From the NCBI GenBank assembly GCA_014843695.1, contig CM026387.1, positions 63,853,842-63,917,841 on the forward strand: a stretch of 64,000 nt of DNA, in the 5' to 3' direction. Every line of letters starts with the position of its first letter. Position 1 is the stretch's first letter. The position numbers were made by a program, and so were the translations under genes. Shown in pieces: positions 61,001 to 64,000 of this stretch. The stretch comes from Archivesica marissinica (Eukaryota > Mollusca > Bivalvia > Venerida > Vesicomyidae). The notes beneath the pieces are model-generated. The model did no database searches. It had not been told where the DNA came from and saw nothing but the letters and a program-made list of their open reading frames with translations.

Positions 61001-62275
61001 ACGGCATGAGTCACCCCCATTTCAAGCTTAGTTGAATACTTTGATACCCCTACAGTAGCTGACAATAGGCTGGCAGAGAGTAAATCCGGGAATTTCAACA
61101 AAAATGTATGGCTGATGAGCATTGCAAACATTGCTTCGGTTCATTATTATAGAGCATGAATAAATACAGTCTAACGAACAGATAATAAAAGGTAATTTCA
61201 TTGATATTTAATATGTCTGTCCCCCATTTTTGTAAATTAACCCCCTATTTTAAAATGCAATGCAAATGGTAGAAGCTATATCTGGGAACTTACCATGGTA
61301 CAATGGTAGAAGCTATATCTGGGAACTTACCATGGGTAAAATGGTAGAAGCTATATCTGGGAACTTACCATGGTACAATGGTAGAAGCTATATCTGGGAA
61401 CTTACCATGGGTAAAATGGTAGAAGCTCTATCTGGGAACTTACCATGGGTAAAATGGTAGAAGCTATATCTGGGAACTTACCATGGTACAATGGTAGAAG
61501 CTTGAACTTACCAGAGGTATAATGGTAGAAGCTTGAACTTACCACAGGAATAATGGTAGAAGCTTGAACTTACCACAGGAATAATGGTAGAAGCTTGAAC
61601 TTACCACAGGTATAATGGTAGAAGCTTGAACTTACCACAGGTATAATGGTAGAAGCTTGAACTTACCACAGGAATAATGGTAGAAGCTTGAACTTACCAC
61701 AGGAATACTGGTAGAAGCTTGAACTTACCAGAGGTATAATGGTAGAAGCTTGAACTTACCACAGGTATAATGGTAGAAGCTTGAACTTACCACAGGTATA
61801 ATGGTAGAAGCTTGAACTTACCACAGGAATAATGGTAGAAGCTTGAACTTACCACAGGAATAATGGTAGAAGCTTGAACTTACCACAGGTATAATGGTAG
61901 AAGCTTGAACTTACCACAGGTATGATGGTAGAAGCTTGAACTTACCACAGGTATGATGGTAGAAGCTTGAACGTACCACAGGTATAATGGTAGAAGCTTG
62001 AACTTACCACAGGTATGATGGTGGAAGCTTGAACTTACCACAGGTATGATGGTAGAAGCTTGAACTTACTACAGGTATAATGGTAGAAGCTTGAACTTAC
62101 CACAGGTATGATGGTAGAAGCTTGAACTTACCACAGGAATAATGGTGGAAGCTATATCTGGGAATTTGATGGAGAGCTGATGTAGAGTTCGCACGAGAAG
62201 CTGTCGATATTTTCCCGTATCCTCGTGCTCTACATTGTTGGTCTTCACAACTTCCTTCTTCAAAACTAAAACCAT
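30979..62275 (-). CDS. COPB1: COPB1, coatomer subunit beta (beta-COP), last 15 coding exons
   Basis: Beta-COP is a subunit of the heptameric COPI coat that forms vesicles on Golgi membranes for Golgi-to-ER and intra-Golgi transport. Fifteen exons were read on the minus strand: 62132-62275, 60410-60555, 58725-58821, 57245-57299, 54119-54221, 46294-46414, 44041-44112, 42254-42409, 40093-40182, 39357-39443, 38024-38168, 37433-37552, 34413-34648, 33309-33464 and 30979-31053. Every junction is AG..GT and all phases join, giving 1803 nt, i.e. 600 residues and TAA. Recognised stretches include [54 protein letters not shown] and [11 protein letters not shown]. The first exons form the end of the adaptin-like solenoid; exons from 38168 on form the C-terminal appendage. 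Animal beta-COP is about 950 residues, so about 350 N-terminal residues lie right of the window. Most introns carry minisatellites. Family assignment is very secure; exact junctions are by eye. Confidence 0.95.
31376..31792. repeat. About 39-nt minisatellite
   Basis: Eleven units of AGGCAGGAATCGCGACCTTT followed by TCCATGAATTCTATGGCCC, in the last COPB1 intron. Confidence 0.93.
32403..32515. repeat. 31-nt tandem repeat
   Basis: Four units of GCAGGATTTGTAGTGTTAAT plus AGCCGGTCTT in the last COPB1 intron. Confidence 0.9.
32588..32805 (-). mobile_element. SINE-D copy
   Basis: Reverse; minus-strand head CACCTCCGAGGTCGAGTGGT (class II tRNA-like) and B box GGGTTCGAGCCCC; body GGGCAGTTTACCTAACAACA. 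Confidence 0.8.
33083..33308 (-). repeat. Array of copied COPB1 exon end plus 5' splice site
   Basis: About six half-units of roughly 42 nt. Alternate half-units match the exon end (CAGAATTAGAGCCAAGAGTC) followed by AG|GTATGTAGTAC; the others are diverged, with the donor lost (GTCTGATGTGTAA). Intact copied donors lie near 33137 and 33222. Confidence 0.88.
33309..33464 (-). CDS. COPB1: COPB1 exon, appendage platform
   Basis: 156 nt, 52 codons, phase 0 both ends. Acceptor CTTACATTCAG, donor AGTCAG|GTATGTAG. It encodes [20 protein letters not shown] and [10 protein letters not shown]. The coding 3' end (about 32 nt) and donor recur as a tandem array at 33083-33308 in the intron. Confidence 0.94.
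33601..33848 (-). mobile_element. SINE-B copy, head-truncated
   Basis: Reverse, stops at GATCGAACCTGCC so most of the tRNA-like head is lost. Faces the forward copy at 34060 in the same COPB1 intron. Confidence 0.82.
34060..34337 (+). mobile_element. SINE-B copy
   Basis: Forward; ACGCTGGACTGGTAATCCAT, GGTTCGATCCCCCGTCTGAT, tail AATAAACGTAAAACACACAC. Confidence 0.84.
34413..34648 (-). CDS. COPB1: COPB1 exon, appendage domain
   Basis: 236 nt, phase 1 in and phase 0 out. Acceptor GTATATATTTAG, donor AAG|GTTTGTACC. It encodes [35 protein letters not shown] and [10 protein letters not shown]. This is the longest exon of the gene in this window and the clearest single hit to beta-COP. Confidence 0.96.
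34728..34956 (-). mobile_element. SINE-A copy
   Basis: Reverse, full-length, 229 bp, inside a COPB1 intron upstream of the exon 34413-34648 in transcript order. Confidence 0.82.
34957..35737. other. COPB1 intron, no gene seen
   Basis: Unique-looking AT-rich DNA with a G run at about 35610-35626. No features recognised. Confidence 0.5.
35738..37363. repeat. 46-nt minisatellite
   Basis: About 35 units: CAATGATACAGGACATTGTT then ACGCTAAACATCTATCAACA and TATAGT; some units have a 2-nt insertion (ACATATTG). Sits in a COPB1 intron. Confidence 0.96.
37433..37552 (-). CDS. COPB1: COPB1 exon, appendage domain
   Basis: 120 nt, phase 1 both ends. Acceptor GTACTTTCAG, donor ATAG|GTAAATCTG. It encodes [17 protein letters not shown] and [19 protein letters not shown], diagnostic for beta-COP. 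Confidence 0.95.
37608..37755. repeat. 30-nt tandem repeat
   Basis: About five units of AGTATTAACAAATATCTGGA plus TCTTATTTC. Confidence 0.85.
37797..38020 (-). repeat. Degenerate array resembling a COPB1 exon and donor
   Basis: About seven imperfect units (plus strand AAGTATTACCTAGAAACCAG TCAA). On the minus strand each reads like TAG|GTAATACTTTG, similar to the real donor TTAG|GTAAATACTTG, joined to TTGACTGGTTTCT, which also occurs near the start of the same exon. Confidence 0.65.
38024..38168 (-). CDS. COPB1: COPB1 exon, start of appendage domain
   Basis: 145 nt, phase 0 in and phase 1 out (TTAG|GTAAATAC). Acceptor TTCTTTCCAG. It encodes [20 protein letters not shown] and [18 protein letters not shown], nearly identical to vertebrate beta-COP. 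Degenerate copies resembling its donor region follow in the intron (37797-38020). Confidence 0.95.
38211..38445 (+). mobile_element. SINE-C copy
   Basis: tRNA-like head (CGTGATAGCGCAGTGGATGC, GGAGTTCGACCCC), body GTCCTTAGGCAAGGCATTTA, GATGGATTCCATCAGGAATG, tail AATAAATTTGTATAAAC. Confidence 0.84.
38565..38915. repeat. About 36-nt minisatellite
   Basis: About ten units of ATCACAGATATGGAACAAAA plus CGTTCACGCTTTCTGCA, COPB1 intron. Confidence 0.93.
39098..39243. mobile_element. Foldback MITE, second copy
   Basis: Same family as 22772 (CTGAACCAATCAG, GAGAAAAGTTTTATAACCTC), in a COPB1 intron. A half copy is at about 23845-23892. Confidence 0.8.
39357..39443 (-). CDS. COPB1: COPB1 exon
   Basis: 87 nt, 29 codons, phase 0 both ends. 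Acceptor TTTCTTGCAG, donor AAG|GTATATTG. It encodes [12 protein letters not shown] and [14 protein letters not shown], the linker before the appendage domain. Confidence 0.91.
39700..39810. mobile_element. Fragment of the CAGTCAAACCTG MITE
   Basis: Matches the middle of 54739-54898 (AGTGACTGCTTAGCACAGGT, AACAACAAATTGGGAATCTT). One end is missing. Confidence 0.65.
40093..40182 (-). CDS. COPB1: COPB1 exon
   Basis: 90 nt, 30 codons, phase 0 both ends. Acceptor CATTCTACAG, donor GAG|GTAGGAAC. It encodes [14 protein letters not shown], matching the beta-COP VQPDDPISFMQL region. Confidence 0.92.
40247..41258. repeat. 37-nt minisatellite with 224-nt higher-order period
   Basis: About 27 units of TACATGTTTGTAAGACAGAC plus TTTGGGGAGATTTCC. 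The same variant order (CCGTTACATG, then TTTCGGGGG, then GGGGGAG) recurs at 40601, 40825 and 41049, i.e. every 224 nt. Confidence 0.94.
41290..41500 (-). mobile_element. SINE-A copy
   Basis: Reverse, ends at the head CTAATCGGACAACC. An opposite SINE-A begins 50 bases on. Confidence 0.8.
41553..41760 (+). mobile_element. SINE-A copy
   Basis: Forward, lacks the first part of the head; ends AAATAAATAAAG. Forms an inverted pair with 41290-41500. Confidence 0.8.
41862..41985 (+). repeat. Dispersed repeat E
   Basis: CACACCAACAGCTTAGGTCA, CTATTATTGGTGGAGGAAGA, CAGTATTTCAGACAC. Other copies at 43752-43880, 59595-59825 and, grown into a 53-nt array, at 15168-15465. Confidence 0.7.
41996..42240. repeat. 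21-nt tandem array next to a COPB1 donor
   Basis: About 12 units of GGGTAACACATATATTATA; ends 14 bases from the exon at 42254. Confidence 0.93.
42254..42409 (-). CDS. COPB1: COPB1 exon
   Basis: 156 nt, 52 codons, phase 0 both ends. Acceptor CACTCTTTCAG, donor AAG|GTACGAG. It encodes [20 protein letters not shown] and a charged C-terminal end (MVEEKEAQK). A 21-nt array starts about 14 bases past the donor. Confidence 0.92.
42429..42548. repeat. 40-nt tandem triplication
   Basis: Three exact copies of a 40-nt unit (GCAGATTTGTATATATTACA plus GTATATTCTGTAGTTATTTT), starting 19 bases upstream of a COPB1 acceptor in transcript order. Confidence 0.93.
42543..42772 (-). mobile_element. SINE-A copy
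   Basis: Reverse; tail TTTTACAACGATTGGG at the left, head CTAACCACTGCATTAATTG at the right. Abuts the 40-nt triplication. Confidence 0.8.
43034..43318 (-). mobile_element. SINE-B copy
   Basis: Reverse, nearly full-length, in a COPB1 intron. Confidence 0.84.
43752..43880 (+). repeat. Dispersed repeat E
   Basis: AACGAAGCACCAACAGCTTA, GGGTGCCCCTCCGAGCAGTA, CCAGGCATGGGAGGGCAC. Ends 160 bases before a COPB1 exon. Confidence 0.7.
44041..44112 (-). CDS. COPB1: COPB1 exon
   Basis: 72 nt, 24 codons, phase 0 both ends. Acceptor CTATTATTGCAG, donor AAG|GTAAGAAAG. It encodes [20 protein letters not shown]. Human beta-COP has a closely similar SFVAEAMLLM stretch. Confidence 0.92.
44280..46090. repeat. 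About 37-nt minisatellite
   Basis: About 48 units in two blocks: 44280-44900 (ATTGAATCTACAGAAGCGAG) and 44900-46090 (ATTGAACCTACAGCAGAGAG plus CATCAAAACCCCTCTCTC). On the minus strand each unit contains a pyrimidine-rich stretch ending CTGTAG. Confidence 0.95.
46294..46414 (-). CDS. COPB1: COPB1 exon
   Basis: 121 nt, phase 2 in and phase 0 out (ends CAAAAC|GTAAGA). It encodes [20 protein letters not shown] and then [10 protein letters not shown]. The acceptor TTATTGCAG and the first exon bases are reiterated in the array just upstream in the transcript (46415-47260). Confidence 0.93.
46415..47260 (-). repeat. Array of copied COPB1 3' splice site plus exon start
   Basis: About 16 units of about 52 nt. 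On the minus strand each has ATTATTGCAG|TCCTCCACTA CGTCAG, i.e. the acceptor plus some 27 exon bases of the exon at 46294-46414, then TTGATGCTAACAC. Confidence 0.93.
47553..47812 (-). mobile_element. SINE-D copy
   Basis: Same family as 32588 (CACCATTTTGGGCTATATCG, TTTCCTGGGCAGGCTCCAGC); head TCCGCCTCCGTGGTCGAGTG on the minus strand. About 40 bases longer in the head. Confidence 0.8.
48005..49855. repeat. 30-nt minisatellite
   Basis: About 60 units of ATCCAGGTATATGGCTCAGA plus TGTCTCACTGA. Variants CTAGCTC, GGCAC and GACTC are interspersed. Confidence 0.96.
50130..50345. repeat. About 30-nt tandem repeat
   Basis: About eight units of AACTGGTGCAAATAAATAGT plus TCCCC. Confidence 0.9.
50396..50672. 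repeat. 33-nt minisatellite
   Basis: Eight nearly identical units of GAAGTTACAGCCCGGCCAGG plus AAATACTGACTAG. The multiple-of-three unit keeps a long open frame (repeated [11 protein letters not shown]) on the minus strand, which I do not regard as a gene. Confidence 0.94.
50805..50980. repeat. 45-nt tandem repeat
   Basis: Four units of GAGGCAATTAAGTAATGCCC plus CAATTAAAGTAAATAGAG. Confidence 0.9.
51120..51665. repeat. About 36-nt minisatellite
   Basis: About 14 units of CAACAACACCTACACAAACT plus TATATATAACACTATA. The stretch at 51190-51340 is more irregular. It ends at a SINE-B. Confidence 0.92.
51663..51953 (-). mobile_element. SINE-B copy
   Basis: Reverse, full-length, directly after the 36-nt array. 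Confidence 0.84.
51954..52766. other. COPB1 intron, no gene seen
   Basis: No repeat family or exon recognised. ATTTATTGAATTTTTAATCA-type phrases occur twice (52308 and 52458) with a CATAACT phrase, so it may be an old dispersed repeat. Confidence 0.4.
52767..53013. mobile_element. TTAA-flanked MITE family B, full copy
   Basis: 247 bp, TTAACCCTTTCCCTCATAG at the left, CGATGAAGGAAAGGGTTAA at the right. The outer TTAACCCTTTC is shared with family A, so the two families may use the same transposase (inference). Confidence 0.82.
53425..53760. repeat. 31-nt minisatellite
   Basis: Eleven units of AAATCATCACTCATAATGAT plus GATAATAGAAC. Confidence 0.94.
54119..54221 (-). CDS. COPB1: COPB1 exon
   Basis: 103 nt, phase 1 in and phase 2 out (ends AA|GTGAGTTT). 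Acceptor CTCATTCCAG was chosen because the phase joins the previous GATG to give Asp; a second AG at 54232-54233 (TTTTGTTCAG) is a poorer fit. It encodes [16 protein letters not shown], matching the beta-[11 protein letters not shown] motif. Confidence 0.9.
54384..54672. repeat. 15-nt minisatellite
   Basis: About 19 units of GGTATTTAGTCATGT with small variants. Open in all frames of one strand because the unit is a multiple of three. Confidence 0.94.
54739..54898. mobile_element. CAGTCAAACCTG-ended MITE
   Basis: 160 bp, begins CAGTCAAACCTGT and ends ACAGGTTTGACTA, next to TA on both sides, which fits Tc1/mariner-type MITEs. A fragment with the same body (CAGCCAGCCAATGGATTCTC) is at about 39710-39800. 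Confidence 0.7.
54945..57212. repeat. 34-nt minisatellite
   Basis: About 67 units of CATACTGTCAATGACAGACA plus ATAAGTTATGATGG. Unit variants (GAC/GAT AGAC; TGATGG, TGACCA, TGAAGG or short TGT) are mixed. It ends about 33 bases from the COPB1 donor at 57244. Confidence 0.96.
57245..57299 (-). CDS. COPB1: COPB1 short exon
   Basis: 55 nt, phase 0 in and phase 1 out. It begins after CTCTTTCAG and ends GAGGATG|GTATGTTG. It encodes [18 protein letters not shown], the acidic linker following the solenoid in beta-COP. It is too short to show as an open frame and was found by phase and homology. Confidence 0.88.
57664..58724 (-). repeat. Array of copied COPB1 exon end plus 5' splice site, 33 nt
   Basis: About 31 units. 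On the minus strand each reads TCCCTAGGAGAG|GTAGCTAT TATACGAGGGGGG, an exact copy of the last 12 bases of the exon at 58725 plus its donor. Distal units (57664-57990) diverge in the exon part (CCTCACAGAG) but keep GAG|GTAGC. Confidence 0.95.
58725..58821 (-). CDS. COPB1: COPB1 exon
   Basis: 97 nt, phase 2 in and phase 0 out. It begins after ATATTTCAG. It encodes [19 protein letters not shown] and ends SLGE. The final 12 exon bases, TCCCTAGGAGAG, and the donor GTAGCTATT are repeated about 30 times in the following intron, so the true donor is identified only by exon adjacency. Confidence 0.93.
59047..59240 (+). mobile_element. SINE-B copy, diverged
   Basis: Forward; GTGATCCAGTGGTTAAAATG, GGTTCGATCCCAGTCTGACC. 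Its CATGCACTATCCTCCAAA segment seeds the array at 59215-59530. A more decayed partial copy lies at 58835-58930. Confidence 0.75.
59215..59530. repeat. 35-nt array grown from a SINE-B segment
   Basis: About nine units of GAGTGTCTTCTGTAGCATGC plus ACTATCCTCCAAAC. The unit is an internal part of the SINE-B copy that begins at 59047. Confidence 0.9.
59595..59825 (+). repeat. Dispersed repeat E, longer copy
   Basis: GTCGCACCAGCAGCTTGGGT, CTAGTATTGGTGGAGGAAAG, then TTGACCCTAACAACTTGGCC, which resembles a decayed tRNA-like end. Confidence 0.65.
59915..60085 (-). mobile_element. SINE-C copy, partial
   Basis: Reverse; CAGTCCTGATGGAATCCATC, CTTGCCTAAGGGCACAATTG. Its head is decayed and it is followed by SINE-A. 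Confidence 0.72.
60093..60330 (-). mobile_element. SINE-A copy
   Basis: Reverse, well preserved, next to the exon 60410-60555 (80 bases beyond its donor). Confidence 0.85.
60410..60555 (-). CDS. COPB1: COPB1 exon
   Basis: 146 nt, phase 0 in and phase 2 out (ends AA|GTAAGC). It begins after TTTCAG. It encodes [15 protein letters not shown] and [13 protein letters not shown], a strongly conserved beta-COP solenoid helix pair. No array abuts either splice site. Confidence 0.94.
60720..61257. other. COPB1 intron, no gene seen
   Basis: No repeat or exon recognised between the 60410-60555 exon and the splice-site array. Confidence 0.5.
61258..62131 (-). repeat. Array of copied COPB1 exon end plus 5' splice site, 31 and 37 nt
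   Basis: About 20 proximal 31-nt units (minus strand GCTTCTACCATTATACCTGT G|GTAAGTTCAA) and about six distal units of about 37 nt that carry more of the exon (CCCAGATATAGCTTCTACCA). All keep GTAAGTTC. Confidence 0.95.
62132..62275 (-). CDS. COPB1: COPB1 exon (first in window)
   Basis: 48 codons, phase 0 at both ends. It begins after TCTTCCAG and ends ATTCCTGTG|GTAAGTTC. It encodes the conserved solenoid segment with [20 protein letters not shown] and IKFPDIAS. Its last 20-30 bases plus the 5' splice site are the seed of the array at 61258-62131. Upstream exons are outside the window. Confidence 0.93.
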
Positions 62276-62309
62276 CTGGAAGATGACAATAACAGTTAAT
62301 ACAATAGAA

Positions 62310-63702
62310 GCCCTCTCTCTCTCAATAACTTATCTATCTCTCTCAATAACTTATTTATCTATCTCAATAACATATTTATCTCTCTCAATAACTTATCTAT
62401 CTATCTATCTATCTATCTCAATAACATATTTATCTCTCTCAATAACTTATCTATCTCTCTCAATAATATATCTATCTATCTATCTATCTATCTCAATAAC
62501 ATATTTATCTCTCTCAATGACGTATCTATCTCTCTCAATAACATATTTATCTCTCTCAATAACATATTTATCTATCTCAATAACATATTTATCTATCTCA
62601 ATAACATATTTATCTCTCTCAATGACGTATCTATCTCTCTCAATAACATATTTATCTCTCTCAATAACGTATCTATCTCTCTCAATAACGTATCTATCTC
62701 TCTCAATAACATATTTATCTCTCTCAATAACATATTTATCTCTCTCAATAACATATTTATCTCTCTCAATAACGTATCTATCTCTCTCAATAACTTATTT
62801 ATCTCTCTCAATAACTTATTTATCTCTCTCAATAACATATTTATCTCTCTCAATAACGTATCTATCTCTCTCAATAACATATTTATCTCTCTCAATAACG
62901 TATTTATCTCTCTCAATAACTTATTTATCTCTCTCAATAACTTATTTATCTCTCTCAATAATGTATCTATCTCTCTCAATAACGTATTTATCTCTCTCAA
63001 TAACTTATTTATCTCTCTCAATAACTTATTTATCTCTCTCAATAACTTATTTATCTCTCTCAATAACGTATTTATCTCTCTCAATAACATATTTATCTCT
63101 CTCAATAATGTATCTATCTCTCTCAATAACATATTTATCTCTCTCAATAACATATTTATCTCTCTCAATAACATATTTATCTCTCTCAATAACATATTTA
63201 TCTCTCTCAATAACATATTTATCTCTCTCAATAACATATTTATCTCTCTCAATAACATATTTATCTCTCTCAATAACATAATTATCTCTCTCAATAACAT
63301 ATTTATCTCTCTCAATAACATATTTATCTCTCTCAATAACATATTTATCTCTCTCAATAACATATTTATCTCTCTCAATAACGTATCTATCTCTCTCAAT
63401 AACATATTTATCTCTCTCAATAACATATTTATCTCTCTCAATAACATATTTATCTCTCTCAATAACTTATTTATCTCTCTCAATAACTTATTTATCTCTC
63501 TCAATAACATATTTATCTCTCTCAATAACTTATTTATCTCTCTCAATAACATATTTATCTCTCTCAATAACTTATTTATCTCTCTCAATAACATATTTAT
63601 CTCTCTCAATAACATATTTATCTCTCTCAATAACGTATCTATCTCTCTCAATAACATATTTATCTATCTCAATAACGTATCTATCTATCTATCTCAATAA
63701 CG

Positions 63703-63747
<45 letters not shown>

Positions 63748-63775
63748 CTCTCAATGACTTATCTATCTCTAACAA
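62310..63775. repeat. About 21-nt array with TCTA microsatellite
   Basis: About 68 units of TCTCTCTCAATAACATATTTA with T/C and A/G/T variants; an (ATCT)n tetranucleotide run lies at about 63700-63747. Long open frames on both strands (LSLSITY and LLREIN repeats) come from the 21-nt period. COPB1 intron. Confidence 0.96.
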
Positions 63776-63841
63776 TTTCTACATACTACGGTAACCAAGT
63801 GCACAGGGAGAAGTCTCCCTATTTACCACTAAACTCTATAG

Positions 63842-64000
63842 TGGAAGACGTGATAGCGCAATGGTAGCGAGTTCACTTTAGATGCAAAAGGCCAGGAGTC
63901 AGAGCCCAGATGTAGCCGATACGATTATGCCCTTAGGCAAGGCATTTAAATTCCATGTTGCAGCTTCTCTCTCCCTTGTGGCGATGGATTCCATCAGGAA
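63842..64000 (+). mobile_element. SINE-C copy, cut by the window end
   Basis: AGACGTGATAGCGCAATGGT head, then CCCTTAGGCAAGGCATTTAA and GATGGATTCCATCAGGAA at the edge. Confidence 0.8.

Noticed and set aside
62235..63657. Open frames of about 350 residues on both strands
   Set aside because: They come from a 21-nt low-complexity array (LSLSITY and LLREIN repeats) inside a COPB1 intron; no codon bias, start context or homology.

Overview
The window looks like nuclear DNA of an invertebrate animal, most likely a mollusc such as a bivalve (phylum is inference, low confidence). It has intron-rich genes with GT..AG junctions, two proteins whose closest relatives I recognise are animal proteins, many tRNA-headed SINEs, small inverted-repeat transposons, a non-LTR retrotransposon, and a very heavy load of tandem repeats. 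There are about 34 separate arrays covering roughly 27 kb by my own boundaries. Two runs of exactly 1000 N (377-1376 and 15466-16465) are scaffold gaps.

Layout. (1) 1-9414: the 5' part of IST1 on the minus strand (coding exons 9146-9414 and 5213-5657), an ESCRT-III-related protein; its C-terminal exons were not found and probably lie left of the window. Its first intron holds a LINE fragment broken by a CAGTG-ended DNA transposon, itself broken by a SINE. (2) 9415-9903: a short divergent promoter region. (3) 9904-24095: a seven-exon plus-strand gene of unknown function; all splice phases join into a 437-residue protein. Its fifth intron contains a 5.4-kb AT-rich satellite and one gap. (4) 24.2-30.9 kb: intergenic, with a polyadenylation signal, minisatellites, a LINE ORF1 remnant, a DNA transposon, SINEs and MITEs. 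(5) 30979-62275: the last 15 coding exons of COPB1 (beta-COP of the COPI coat) on the minus strand, about 600 codons ending in TAA; the roughly 350 N-terminal residues lie right of the window. Nearly every COPB1 intron carries a minisatellite.

The most interesting observation is that several arrays are seeded on splice junctions. In COPB1 the ends of exons at 62132, 58725 and 33309, together with their 5' splice sites, are copied again and again into the adjoining intron. At 46414 the 3' splice site with about 27 exon bases is copied about 16 times upstream. A two-copy version of the same thing occurs in the unknown gene at 14369. The spliceosome must choose the right site among tens of near-identical copies. 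SINEs also seed local tandem arrays, which suggests a general tendency to tandem duplication in this genome.

The genes have no obvious shared pathway beyond membrane trafficking (IST1 in ESCRT, COPB1 in COPI). No bacterial-type operons, rRNA, CRISPR or confident functional tRNA genes were seen. All boundaries were read by eye, without alignment tools.
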